DNA of 46,186 nucleotides from an uncultured Blastococcus sp. GTDB taxonomy: Bacteria; Actinomycetota; Actinomycetes; Mycobacteriales; Geodermatophilaceae. A program made the position numbers and the translations under genes. The notes beneath the pieces were generated by a model. The model did no database searches and was not told the origin of the DNA. It saw nothing but the letters and a program-made list of their open reading frames with translations. The DNA lies in the NCBI GenBank assembly GCA_902805535.1, contig CADCTN010000020.1, forward strand, positions 1-46,186, in the 5' to 3' direction. Shown here in pieces: positions 16,599 to 24,537 of this stretch (position 1 is its first letter; each line of letters starts with the position of its first letter).

Positions 16599-17834
16599 TC
16601 AGCCGACCATGGCCGGGGCCGAGGCGTGCTCCGCCGGGATGTGCAGCAGCTTCTGGCACGCCGCGACGACCACCGCGGCGATCGCGGCGGCGACCGTCGC
16701 CACGAGGAACGCCGCGTTGGCGCCGTGCACGTCGACGATCTTGCCCGCGATCGACGCGCCCAGCGCCACCCCGAAGCCCAGCGCGGTACCGATCCAGGTG
16801 AAGGCCTCGGTCACCGCCGCCCGGGGGACGAGCAGCTCGGCGAGGGTGAACGAGCTGATCAGCGACGGCGAGACGGCCACCCCGGCGATGACGACGAACG
16901 GCACCATCACCCACACCTGGGTGACCAGGAGCAGCGGGACGCTGCAGACGGTCAGCAGCGCGAGCACCCATGCCAGCCGGCGCCGCAGCGGCATCCGCCA
17001 GTGCACGGTGCCCCAGCCGATGCCGCTGGCCATGGAGCCGACGGCCAGACCGGCGATGAGGACACCCGACAGGGACTTCGCGCCCTCCTGGTCGGCGAAG
17101 GCGACCAGCGCGATCTCGAGCGTGCCGAGGATGGCGCCCACCGCGGCCCCCACGACGAACAGCACCCGGAGCCCGGGAGTGCGGATCGCCGACGGGCCGT
17201 TGCGGTGCTCGTGCGGGAGCGGCGGGGGCTCGGTCCGCTTCTGGGCGGCGAACAGCAGACTGCCGACGGCGGCGAGGGTGAAGGCGGTGACCACGCCGCT
17301 GGTGGCGTGGCCGGTCGTGGACAGGAAGGTGACCAGGACCGGGCCGACGATGAAGACGAACTCGTCGACGACGGACTCCATCGCCAGCGCCGTCGGCAGG
17401 CGGTGGCTGCCCCGCAGCAGGTGGGTCCAGCGCACGCGGATCATGGAGGAGACCGGCGGGATGCACGCCCCCGCGACGCCGGCCGAGGCGAAGACCGTCC
17501 ACAGCGGCCAGTCGCCCTTCACGGCGGCGAGGAAGCAGCCGCCGGCCACGATGAAGACGGCCAGGACCGGCAACAGCACCTTGCGCTGGCCGTGCCCGTC
17601 GGCCCACCGACCCAGGACCGGCCCGGAGATGGCCGTGGTGACCGCCCCGGCGGCGGCGACCGCGCCGCCCAGCCCGTAGGAGCCGGTCTCGTCGGCGACG
17701 AGGAGGACGCAGCCGAGCCCGACCATGGACAGCGGCAGCCGACCGACGAAGGCGGCGAGCACCATGGGCAGGGCATGCGGGGTCCGCAGCACCTGCAGGT
17801 AGGGATTCGCCACGGGCGGGGAAGCCTCCGTCAC
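16599..17834 (-). CDS. MFS transporter
   Basis: 411 residues with about 12 hydrophobic helices and the MFS loop motif GRWADGHGQRKVLLP between helices 2 and 3. It is probably a drug/proton antiporter-like or solute exporter; the substrate is unknown. It is the first gene of a minus-strand set with acVLRF1 and HelR-type genes, which suggests a shared stress or antibiotic response (inference). GTG start at 17832-17834. Confidence 0.85.
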   Translation of the reverse strand: MTEASPPVANPYLQVLRTPHALPMVLAAFVGRLPLSMVGLGCVLLVADETGSYGLGGAVAAAGAVTTAISGPVLGRWADGHGQRKVLLPVLAVFIVAGGCFLAAVKGDWPLWTVFASAGVAGACIPPVSSMIRVRWTHLLRGSHRLPTALAMESVVDEFVFIVGPVLVTFLSTTGHATSGVVTAFTLAAVGSLLFAAQKRTEPPPLPHEHRNGPSAIRTPGLRVLFVVGAAVGAILGTLEIALVAFADQEGAKSLSGVLIAGLAVGSMASGIGWGTVHWRMPLRRRLAWVLALLTVCSVPLLLVTQVWVMVPFVVIAGVAVSPSLISSFTLAELLVPRAAVTEAFTWIGTALGFGVALGASIAGKIVDVHGANAAFLVATVAAAIAAVVVAACQKLLHIPAEHASAPAMVG

Positions 17835-17898
17835 ACGTAGTGGGCACGGCCACGCTAGCCGACACCGTGCCCGCCCGCCCCGAGCGCCACCGACGACG

Positions 17899-17934
17899 CA
17901 GGGCCCGGACCGCCACGCTGCGGTCCGGGCCCTG
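17899..17934 (-). terminator. Distal terminator hairpin of pckG
   Basis: A perfect 15-bp stem (CAGGGCCCGGACCGC at 17899-17913 with its complement at 17920-17934) and a 6-nt loop, 35 nt after the pckG stop. No U-tract. It also separates pckG from the MFS promoter. Confidence 0.8.
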
Positions 17935-17941
17935 GCTACGT

Positions 17942-17963
17942 CCTGGAGGGGCCACCCTCCAGG
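17942..17963 (-). terminator. Proximal terminator hairpin of pckG
   Basis: CCTGGAGGG (17942-17950), loop GCCA, CCCTCCAGG (17955-17963): a perfect 9-bp stem directly after the TAG stop. It forms a tandem pair with the larger hairpin at 17899-17934. Confidence 0.7.
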
Positions 17964-17969
17964 AGCCGG

Positions 17970-19784
17970 CTAGGCGAGGCGGCTCTTGAGGATCTCCAGC
18001 TCGTCCCACATGGTGCTGGGCAGCTTGTCGCCGAACTTCTCGAACCACTCGGTGATCTGCGGGATCTCCTCGCGCCACTCCTCGGGCTTGACCGCGAGGG
18101 CCTGCGCCACCTGCTCGGGCGTCATGTCCAACCCGGAGACGTCGAGCGAGTCGACGGTGGGGACGTGCCCGACCGGGGTCTCGACGGCGGCCGCCGTCCC
18201 CTCGAGGCGCTCGACGACCCACTTGAGGACCCGGCTGTTCTCGCCGAAGCCCGGCCACAGGAAGCCGCCGTCCTCGTCGCGGCGGAACCAGTTCACGTAG
18301 AAGATCCGGGGCAGCTTGGTGGAGTCGTGCTGCTTGCCGGTGTCGACCCAGTGGGAGACGTAGTCACCGGCGTTGTAACCGATGAAGGGCAGCATGGCGA
18401 AGGGGTCGCGGCGGACGATGCCGACCGCGCCCGTGGCGGCGGCGGTGGTCTCCGAGGAGAGCGTCGCCCCCATGAACACGCCGTGGTTCCAGTCCCGGGC
18501 CTCGCTGACCAGCGGGATCGTGGTCTTGCGGCGGCCACCGAACAGGATCGCCGAGATCGGCACGCCCTTCGGGTCGTCGTACTCCGGCGCCAGGATGGGG
18601 CACTGGGTGATCGGGGTGCAGAAGCGGCTGTTCGGGTGGCTGGAGAGCTCGTCGGACTCCGGCGTCCACTCCCGGCCCTTCCAGTCGGTCAGGTGTGCGG
18701 GGGCGTCGTCGGTCATGCCCTCCCACCAGATGTCGCCGTCGTCGGTGAGCGCGACGTTGGTGAAGACCGAGTTGCCCTTGTCGATCGTGCGCATGGCGTT
18801 GGGATTGGTGTCCCAGCCGGTGCCCGGCGCGACGCCGAACAGCCCGAACTCGGGGTTGAGGGCGTAGAGCCGGCCGTCCTCGCCGAAGCGCATCCAGGCG
18901 ATGTCGTCGCCGAGGGTCTCGACCTTCCAGCCCGGGATGGTGGGCTCCAGCATGGCCAGGTTCGTCTTGCCGCAGGCCGACGGGAAGGCTGCGGCGACGT
19001 AGTAGACCTTCTGCTGCGGGCTGGTGAGCTTGAGGATCAGCATGTGCTCGGCCAGCCAGCCCTCGTCGCGGGCCATCACCGAGGCGATGCGCAGCGAGTA
19101 GCACTTCTTGCCCAGCAGGGCGTTGCCGCCGTAGCCCGAGCCGTAGGACCAGATGGCCCGCTCCTCGGGGAAGTGCACGATGTACTTGGTGTCGCTGCAG
19201 GGCCACGGCACGTCGGCCTGGCCCTCGTCGAGCGGGGCGCCCAGCGAGTGCATCGCCGGCACGAAGGGGCGGTCCTCACCCATCGCGTCCAGCACGTACT
19301 GGCCGATGCGGGCCATGACGCGCATGGACACCACGACGTACTCGGAGTCGGTGAGCTCGACGCCGAACATCGGGTTCTCGGCCTCGACCGGGCCCATGCA
19401 GAACGGGATCACGTACATCGTCCGGCCGCGCATCGAGCCGCGGTACAGCTCGGTCATGACCGACTTCATCTCGGCCGGGTCCATCCAGTTGTTCGTGGGA
19501 CCGGCGTCGGCCTCGTCGACCGAGCAGATGTAGGTGCGGTCCTCGACCCGGGCCACGTCACTGGGGTCCGACGCGCACCAGAAGGAGTTGGGCTTCTTCT
19601 CCAGCCGGGTGAAGGTGCCGGCGTCGACCAGCTTGGTCGTGAGCCGCTCCCACTCCTCGTCGCTGCCGTCGACCCAGACCACCCGGTCCGGCGTCGTCAG
19701 CTCGGCCATCTCCCGGACCCATGCCAGCAGACGGGCATGGGTGGTGGGTGCGTTGTCGAGACCGGGGGTGGCCACTGAAGTCAC
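17970..19784 (-). CDS. pckG: Phosphoenolpyruvate carboxykinase (GTP)
   Basis: 604 residues, the normal length of the GTP-dependent enzyme. It interconverts oxaloacetate + GTP and PEP + GDP + CO2 for gluconeogenesis and anaplerosis in the cytoplasm. The kinase-1 P-loop with the reactive cysteine is FPSACGKTN (C271, K273, T274), the metal site includes D293/D294 (LGDDIAWM), and the [17 protein letters not shown] and [11 protein letters not shown] segments are family hallmarks. GTG start at 19782-19784 with GGAG just upstream. It is monocistronic, ending at tandem hairpins. Confidence 0.97.
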   Translation of the reverse strand: MTSVATPGLDNAPTTHARLLAWVREMAELTTPDRVVWVDGSDEEWERLTTKLVDAGTFTRLEKKPNSFWCASDPSDVARVEDRTYICSVDEADAGPTNNWMDPAEMKSVMTELYRGSMRGRTMYVIPFCMGPVEAENPMFGVELTDSEYVVVSMRVMARIGQYVLDAMGEDRPFVPAMHSLGAPLDEGQADVPWPCSDTKYIVHFPEERAIWSYGSGYGGNALLGKKCYSLRIASVMARDEGWLAEHMLILKLTSPQQKVYYVAAAFPSACGKTNLAMLEPTIPGWKVETLGDDIAWMRFGEDGRLYALNPEFGLFGVAPGTGWDTNPNAMRTIDKGNSVFTNVALTDDGDIWWEGMTDDAPAHLTDWKGREWTPESDELSSHPNSRFCTPITQCPILAPEYDDPKGVPISAILFGGRRKTTIPLVSEARDWNHGVFMGATLSSETTAAATGAVGIVRRDPFAMLPFIGYNAGDYVSHWVDTGKQHDSTKLPRIFYVNWFRRDEDGGFLWPGFGENSRVLKWVVERLEGTAAAVETPVGHVPTVDSLDVSGLDMTPEQVAQALAVKPEEWREEIPQITEWFEKFGDKLPSTMWDELEILKSRLA

Positions 19785-19873
19785 GGCGTCTCCATCCTCT
19801 GGCTAGCCGGGCGGGGCGGGCACCGGCACGTGGTGCGGTCGACCCGGCGTCGCTGCTGGTGCAACGCTCCGGA

Positions 19874-19924
19874 TCACGTGAGGTTACCGGCGGTTCGCCC
19901 CGATGTAACCGTGAGAGATGTTAC
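19874..19924. promoter_or_regulatory. Cluster of GTTAC/GTAAC half-sites upstream of pckG
   Basis: TCACGTGA (19874-19881), GTTAC (19883-19887), GTAAC (19905-19909) and GTTAC (19920-19924) lie in the divergent region between pckG and the hypothetical membrane protein. The last two form a 5-bp inverted repeat with a 10-nt spacer. Such clustering suggests regulator binding, but the half-sites are short and I cannot name the protein. Confidence 0.3.
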
Positions 19925-20007
19925 GTCTAGGACGTCTGGTCCTGGGGTCGGCGGGCGGCGCACCGGAGGGCCCCGGGCGGGCGGCGAGGGGCCTACGGTG
20001 CAGCGCC

Positions 20008-20415
20008 GTGCCAGAGACACCTGCGCTCGCGCGCGCCGCCACGATCCAGCTCGCCGCCGGCCTGGCCGGCCAGGTCGTCGCCCTCCGCCGGCGACGCCAC
20101 TACGACATCCCGTTCATGACGGGCAGCCCGGACCACGTCGCCCGGGACTCCTGGTGGTTCGGATCGGCGATCAGTGCGCCGTCCTACATGCTCGCCGCCC
20201 AGGCGTGGGGCATCCTGCGCCTCCGGCGCGACCCGGCCGACGACCGGGCGCGCCAGGTGCTCCGGCTGCTCGGCACCGGGATGGTCGGCGGCTACCTGTC
20301 CGAACGCCTCTGCCGGGAGCGCCTCACGCTCCGCGGCCTCGACCCGGTGGAGACGCCGATCGTGGCCTTCGGGCTCGGCGGAACGGTGGCGATGGCGCTG
20401 CTCGGCCGCCCGTGA
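20008..20415 (+). CDS. Hypothetical protein, 135 aa, possibly membrane-associated
   Basis: I start at GTG 20008 because TACGGT lies 8 nt upstream (leaderless-type -10) and the residues before it are low-complexity. Weakly hydrophobic segments (TIQLAAGLAGQVVAL, WFGSAISAPSYMLAAQAWGIL, TPIVAFGLGGTVAMALL) suggest membrane association. No family is recognised. It ends 7 bp from the convergent AHSA1 gene. Confidence 0.55.
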   Translation: MPETPALARAATIQLAAGLAGQVVALRRRRHYDIPFMTGSPDHVARDSWWFGSAISAPSYMLAAQAWGILRLRRDPADDRARQVLRLLGTGMVGGYLSERLCRERLTLRGLDPVETPIVAFGLGGTVAMALLGRP

Positions 20416-20422
20416 GCCACGG

Positions 20423-20953
20423 TCAGGAGGGCGGGCGACCGTAGGACGGCCCGACCTCGGCGGAGAACGTGTCCCAGTTGCCCGGTGCCGGGCCACCGCC
20501 GAGCTCGGCCTCGAGCTTGGCCAGGTACCAGTGCCAGCCCATCGCGAAGTCGGCCACGTCGGCCTCGGCCGGGAAGAGCTGGGCGAAGCTCAGGTGGGTC
20601 CGGCCGTCCGCGCTCCACAGGTCCAGGTCGACCCGCCAGGCCGCGCCCTCCTGCTGCGCCCACTCGACCACCAGCCGCCGGGGCGGGTCGCACTCGACGA
20701 TCGTCATGGGCTCTCCGGCGTGCTCGCCCTCCTCGTGGGTCATGGTGAACCTGCCCGCGCCGCCGGGACCCCGCGCGCCGTCGTAGACGCCGATCCAGCG
20801 GGCCAGGCGGTCGGGCTCGGTGAGCGCGCCCCAGACGTCCTCGATCGGGTCCGGCCACGAGCGCCGGAACTCCAGGCGCTGCCGCCCGTCGTCCTCCCGG
20901 GTCACGACACCGCGGCGGGTCGCCGGGTCCGTACCGGTCTCGGGTGTGGTCAT
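20423..20953 (-). CDS. SRPBCC (AHSA1/START-like) domain protein
   Basis: 176 residues. The helix-grip fold signature is clear: FRRSWPDPIEDVWGALTEPDRLARWIG at the N-terminal side, internal strands, and a long C-terminal helix MGWHWYLAKLEAELGG. These proteins bind hydrophobic ligands in an internal cavity. Its ATG overlaps the stop of the upstream ArsR gene (ATGA), a classic ArsR-AHSA1 pair in which the regulator controls its neighbour. Confidence 0.88.
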   Translation of the reverse strand: MTTPETGTDPATRRGVVTREDDGRQRLEFRRSWPDPIEDVWGALTEPDRLARWIGVYDGARGPGGAGRFTMTHEEGEHAGEPMTIVECDPPRRLVVEWAQQEGAAWRVDLDLWSADGRTHLSFAQLFPAEADVADFAMGWHWYLAKLEAELGGGPAPGNWDTFSAEVGPSYGRPPS

Positions 20954-21279
20954 GCGTCCTCGCCTGCTCGTCGGGCCCGCCTGCCGCGGGCGATCTCGGT
21001 GTCCAGTGCGTCCAGCCGGCGGGCCCACAGGTCGCGGTAGGGCTCCAGCCAGTCGTCGAGCTCGCGCAGCGGCCGGGTCTCCAGGGCGTAGAGCCGTCGG
21101 CGCCCCTGCGTGCGGGCGGTCACCAGCCCGGCCTCCCGCAGCACCCGCAGGTGGCGGCTGATGGCCGGCCGGCTCACCGGGAACCGGCCGGCCAGCTCCC
21201 CCGCCGGCAGCTCGCCGCGCGCCAGCAGCGCGACCAGCTCCCGCCGGACCGGGTCCGCGAGCGCCGCCAGTGCCTCCAT
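20950..21279 (-). CDS. ArsR family winged-helix repressor
   Basis: 109 residues. The HTH runs through LADPVRRELVALLARGELPAGELAGRFPVSRPAISRHLRVLREAGLV, followed by the wing (TQGRRRLYAL). No cysteine metal site is visible, so metal sensing is unlikely; it belongs to the group paired with AHSA1/SRPBCC genes. It is translationally coupled to that gene and preceded 8 bp upstream by an inverted repeat that is a good autoregulatory operator. Confidence 0.9.
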   Translation of the reverse strand: MEALAALADPVRRELVALLARGELPAGELAGRFPVSRPAISRHLRVLREAGLVTARTQGRRRLYALETRPLRELDDWLEPYRDLWARRLDALDTEIARGRRARRAGEDA

Positions 21280-21287
21280 GCCGCAAT

Positions 21288-21307
21288 GCGTAACACATCG
21301 GTTACGC
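21288..21307. promoter_or_regulatory. Probable ArsR operator
   Basis: GCGTAAC (21288-21294) and GTTACGC (21301-21307) are exact reverse complements with a 6-nt spacer. It lies 8 bp before the arsR ATG, so bound repressor would cover the promoter or start region. Confidence 0.6.
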
Positions 21308-21354
21308 GTTTACCAGAGGTTTCCTCCCGGACGGACCCGGGGCATCCGACCGCC

Positions 21355-21564
21355 ATGACCGTCACCGATCCCGACGTCCCCGATCCGCTCAACGATCCGC
21401 GCACGCTGCAGGCCGACCCGGGCGCGCACGGCCAGGGCGACGACCTCGCCTCGGCCGCCGACGACCCGGAGGTGGCGGGCGAGGAGGAGCTGGCCAGCAG
21501 CCAGAACCTGCCCGACGAGGCCGGCGGCGGCGACGTCACGGGTGGCGCGATCTCGGAACCCTGA
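21355..21564 (+). CDS. Small acidic hypothetical protein, 69 aa
   Basis: ATG at 21355, divergent from arsR. The product is rich in Asp, Glu, Gly, Ala and Pro with no hydrophobic core, so it is probably disordered. It contains DPEVAGEEELASSQNLPDEAG. The function is unknown and the family is not recognised. The reading frame is clean and codon use fits the genome. Confidence 0.5.
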   Translation: MTVTDPDVPDPLNDPRTLQADPGAHGQGDDLASAADDPEVAGEEELASSQNLPDEAGGGDVTGGAISEP

Positions 21565-21634
21565 TCCGGTGTGACGGGTCGGTTCGTCCGGGTACTGCGG
21601 AGCCGTTCCATCCACGCCGAACCGAGGAGGACCG

Positions 21635-21877
21635 ATGGCCACCGGGGAGACCGGCTTCGAGGACGTCTTCTACGACCTCATCTCCGTCCAGTACCACTCG
21701 CTCAAGGCCGGGCACGACTACGGCCAGTACGTCCGGGACGCCGACAACGCGGGCCTGGACGACATCGCGGGATTCTTCCGCGAGGTCATGGAGCAGGATT
21801 CCGCGCGGGCCAAGCGCTGCCACGAGTTCCTGGGCCGGCTCCAGGGCACCGAACAGGGAGGCCCGGCGACGCAGTAG
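21635..21877 (+). CDS. Small helical hypothetical protein, 80 aa
   Basis: ATG at 21635 with a strong GAGGAGG site. The sequence is predicted helical (FEDVFYDLISVQYHSLKAGHDYGQY, then AGFFREVMEQDSARAKRCHEFLGRL) and has His/Glu/Asp spacing that recalls a ferritin-like or four-helix half domain, but no full metal motif is visible. The function is unknown. Confidence 0.65.
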   Translation: MATGETGFEDVFYDLISVQYHSLKAGHDYGQYVRDADNAGLDDIAGFFREVMEQDSARAKRCHEFLGRLQGTEQGGPATQ

Positions 21878-21884
21878 GGCGCGC

Positions 21885-21916
21885 GCTCCGGATGCCGCAC
21901 GAGCGACATCCGGAGC
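21885..21916. terminator. Bidirectional hairpin between convergent genes
   Basis: GCTCCGGATG (21885-21894) and CATCCGGAGC (21907-21916) form a perfect 10-bp stem with a 12-nt loop. It lies between the 80-aa gene and the convergent TetR gene, so it can serve both. Confidence 0.65.
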
Positions 21917-21952
21917 ACCGCCCAGAGTTGGCCAGCCGACGGCCCGGTCCGC

Positions 21953-22516
21953 TCAGCTGGCGAGCAGACGCATCATGGAGTCGACGAACGCTGCGGCCTG
22001 CTCTCCCCGGGGAAGCGCGCCAGGAGTGCTCCGCATCATCGTCGAGTAGCCGAGGTAGGACGTGTACGCCAGGACGGCACGATGCCGGGCTTCCCCTTCG
22101 TCGATGCCTGCGGCCACCAGCTGCTCGGCCACGTAGTCGATGCGACGGCGGCTCACCCTGGCGAGGACTTCCTCCACCGCCGGATGACCGACGTCGGCCG
22201 CCAACCCGACACTGCGGTCGGGCACATCCGCATGCGTCAGGAAGATCGCCGTGAGGAGTTCCCGCAGGCGGGAACGACCGTCGGCCAGCGGCCCCAGCAT
22301 GGCGATGACGGCGTCGGTCTCCTCGTTCTCCCACCGCTCGAGGGCTGCCCTGATGAGTTCCTCGCGGTTGCGGAAGTGCCAGTAGAAGCTGCCTTTGGTG
22401 GTGCCGAGCGACCTCGCCAGCGGCTCGATGGCCAACCCCGCCACGCCGCGCTCACCGAGGACCTCCAGTGCCGCTCGGGTCCAGGTGTCCCGGCCGAGCC
22501 GCTGTTCCCGTGCCAC
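21953..22516 (-). CDS. TetR family transcriptional regulator
   Basis: 187 residues from GTG at 22514-22516. The HTH (ALEVLGERGVAGLAIEPLARSLGTTKGSFYWHFRNREELI) is typical, followed by a helical ligand domain ending FVDSMMRLLAS. I choose the GTG rather than the ATG at 22544-22546. The protein then begins VAREQRLGRDTW, as related proteins do; TACCGT lies 7 nt before it; and it sits at the exact mirror position of the divergent gene's GTG. It probably represses itself and the divergent SRPBCC-DUF2867/NMO genes. Confidence 0.88.
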   Translation of the reverse strand: MAREQRLGRDTWTRAALEVLGERGVAGLAIEPLARSLGTTKGSFYWHFRNREELIRAALERWENEETDAVIAMLGPLADGRSRLRELLTAIFLTHADVPDRSVGLAADVGHPAVEEVLARVSRRRIDYVAEQLVAAGIDEGEARHRAVLAYTSYLGYSTMMRSTPGALPRGEQAAAFVDSMMRLLAS

Positions 22517-22567
22517 CTTCCGTACGGTACCGTACGGAAAAACCATACGGTCCCGTACGGAAGGTGG
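22513..22567. promoter_or_regulatory. Mirror-symmetric divergent operator/promoter with two TetR-type palindromes
   Basis: Two operators of the form CCGTACGG-NN-CCGTACGG are present. 22518-22539 is a perfect 22-bp palindrome (two CCGTACGG boxes separated by TA and flanked by TT/AA). 22543-22560 is CCATACGG-TC-CCGTACGG. Their centres (22528.5 and 22551.5) are 23 bp apart, about two helical turns. The whole block is a near-perfect inverted repeat centred on an A5 tract at 22540, with CGTACGGAAGGTGG reading outward into both genes. Confidence 0.85.
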
Positions 22568-23577
22568 TCGCCGTGCACGTCCACAATGTCCACGAGCGCT
22601 TCGTCCCGGCTGCGCCCGAAGCCGTAGGAGCCCTCCTCGCCACCCTCGGGGGTGCTGACGACGCGGTCTGGCCGCGCGACGACTGGTGGCCGATGGAGCT
22701 CGACCGTCAGGTAGGAGAAGGGGCTGTCGGCGGACACAGCGACATCCGCTACGCCGTCGAGACGTACGAGCCCGGTCGCCGGGTCGTGTTCCGGTTCGAC
22801 CCCTCCTGCGGTCTCGCAGGGACCCACACGTTCGACGTGCAGCCCCGGCCGGCCGGTGCGGTGCTGCGCCACGACCTCACCGCTCGGGCACTCGGCCCCA
22901 CCCGCCTGCTGTGGCCACTGGTGATCCGCTCGATCCACGACGCCGTCGTCGAGGACGCCTTCGACCGCGTGCACGAGCGGTTCGTGCCCGGCCGCCGGCG
23001 CACGGCCTGGTCGCCCTACGTCCGGCTGCTCCGCCGGATGGCCAGGCTGACCCACCGGACCGGCAGCGTGCGGGCCGCGCAGCCGCCCACCGACGGACTG
23101 CTCGCCGGATCCATGCCGGACGTCGCCGACGCCTTCACCGTCGCGCTGCCTCCCGGCGCGTCCACCGACCTGGACGCCTGGCGTCGGAACGTCTTCGCCT
23201 CTCCACCGGTGACCATCCGACGGCTGCTGCGGCTACGCGACCTCCTGGTGCGCCCGCTGGGGCTGCGCGAGGCTTTCGAAGACGACCTGCCCGAGGGCTT
23301 CCCGGTGCTGGGCCGTCGCGATCGTGAGGTGCTCATGGGTCTCGACGACCGGCACCTGGACTTCCGCGTCAGCCTGCGTCTGCTGCAGTCCGACCAGGCA
23401 GCTGACTCCCTGCTGCTCACGACCACCGTGACCTTCCATGGCGCGCTCGGACGGCTCTACTTCGCTCTCATCCGGCCCTTCCACCGCCGGATCGTCCCGG
23501 TGATGCTGCGGTCGGCCGTCACGAGGAACCCCGCGCATCAGCGGATCAGCTCGGGCGACGGCACGATGGGCACGTGA
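22564..23577 (+). CDS. SRPBCC - DUF2867 fusion protein
   Basis: 337 residues from GTG 22564 (GTG 22573 is the alternative). Residues about 1-135 look like an SRPBCC/START-like domain (HNVHERFVPAAPEAVGALLATL, PMELDRQVGEGAVGGHSDIRY, and a terminal helix IHDAVVEDAFDRV). Residues about 180-320 match DUF2867 (ADAFTVALPPGA, WRRNVFASPPVTIRRLLRLRD, GLDDRHLDFRVSLRL, LYFALIRPFHRRIVPVMLRSA). DUF2867 occurs elsewhere fused to NAD-binding epimerases. A role in handling a small hydrophobic or reactive compound is inferred. It overlaps the next gene as GTGA and shares a two-operator promoter with TetR. Confidence 0.75.
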   Translation: MVAVHVHNVHERFVPAAPEAVGALLATLGGADDAVWPRDDWWPMELDRQVGEGAVGGHSDIRYAVETYEPGRRVVFRFDPSCGLAGTHTFDVQPRPAGAVLRHDLTARALGPTRLLWPLVIRSIHDAVVEDAFDRVHERFVPGRRRTAWSPYVRLLRRMARLTHRTGSVRAAQPPTDGLLAGSMPDVADAFTVALPPGASTDLDAWRRNVFASPPVTIRRLLRLRDLLVRPLGLREAFEDDLPEGFPVLGRRDREVLMGLDDRHLDFRVSLRLLQSDQAADSLLLTTTVTFHGALGRLYFALIRPFHRRIVPVMLRSAVTRNPAHQRISSGDGTMGT

Positions 23578-24536
23578 TCAAGACCGCGCTGACCCGCTGG
23601 TTCGACCTGACGACGCCGGTCATCGGTGCGCCGATGGCCGGCGTCGCCGGCGGTGCGCTGGCCAGGGCCGTCTCGCGCGCCGGCGGCCTCGGGATGATCG
23701 GGGTGGGCGGGTCGCACTCCGCGGAGTTCGTGACCGAGCAGTGCGCCGTCCCGGCCGCGGAACTCCTGCCCTTCGGCGTGGGCCTCATGGCGTGGGTGCT
23801 GCCGGAGCGGCCCGACCTGCTCGAGGCGACGATCGCCGCGCAACCCGGGCTCGTCTCGGTCTCCTTCGGTGACCCGGGGCCCTACGTCGGGCCACTGCAC
23901 GACGCCGGCATCGCGGTGGCCGCCCAGGTGAACACGACCGCGGACGTGCACCGCGCCGTGGACGCCGGCGTGGACGTCCTCGTCGCGCAGGGGACGGAGG
24001 CCGGCGGGCACACCGGCCACCGGGCCACCCTGCCGCTGCTGCAGGAGGTGCTGACCCTGACCGACCGGCCGGTGATCGCGGCCGGGGGCATCGCCACCGG
24101 GAGGGGGATGGCGGCCGCCCTCGTCGCCGGTGCGGCCGGCGTGTGGATCGGGACGCCGCTGCTGTCCTGCACCGAAGGCCTCAACGCGCCGGCCCTGCGG
24201 GAACGGGTCCGCGCCGCCTCGGGCGAGGAGACCGTGCTCACCCGCGCGTTCGATGTCGCGGAGGGCGCCGCCTGGCCGGAGCGCTGGCCCGGCCGGGCGC
24301 TGGTCAACGACTTCAGCCGCGAGTGGCACGGCCGCGAGGACGAGCTGCGCGAGACCCCCGACGCCCGTCAACGGGTCGTCGAGGGCCGCCGGGCCGGCGA
24401 TCCGGCGAACGCGCCGGTCTACGCCGGGGAGTCGGTGGGTCTGGTGACCAGCGAGCGGTCGGCCACGGACGTCGTCCGGGAGCTGGACGCCGGGGCGGAG
24501 AAGGCGCTGCGGGCGGTCCCCCGCCTGCTCGGCTGA
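23574..24536 (+). CDS. Nitronate monooxygenase-like FMN oxidoreductase (NMO/2-nitropropane dioxygenase family)
   Basis: 320 residues. A TIM barrel with the family motifs TPVIGAPMAGVAGG (about 14-27), AQGTEAGGHTGH (138-149, including His146, the catalytic base position) and IAAGGIATGRGMAAALVAGAAGVWIGT (FMN phosphate site). Members oxidise nitronates or reduce quinones/enones. It starts with a 4-bp GTGA overlap on the SRPBCC-DUF2867 gene, so both are made together under the TetR operator. A detoxification cassette is the simplest reading. Confidence 0.85.
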   Translation: MIKTALTRWFDLTTPVIGAPMAGVAGGALARAVSRAGGLGMIGVGGSHSAEFVTEQCAVPAAELLPFGVGLMAWVLPERPDLLEATIAAQPGLVSVSFGDPGPYVGPLHDAGIAVAAQVNTTADVHRAVDAGVDVLVAQGTEAGGHTGHRATLPLLQEVLTLTDRPVIAAGGIATGRGMAAALVAGAAGVWIGTPLLSCTEGLNAPALRERVRAASGEETVLTRAFDVAEGAAWPERWPGRALVNDFSREWHGREDELRETPDARQRVVEGRRAGDPANAPVYAGESVGLVTSERSATDVVRELDAGAEKALRAVPRLLG

Positions 24537-24537
24537 C

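Noticed and set aside
21953-22546. ATG 22544-22546 as the TetR start
   Set aside because: It lies inside an operator, adds ten non-conserved residues and breaks the mirror arrangement; GTG 22516 fits better.
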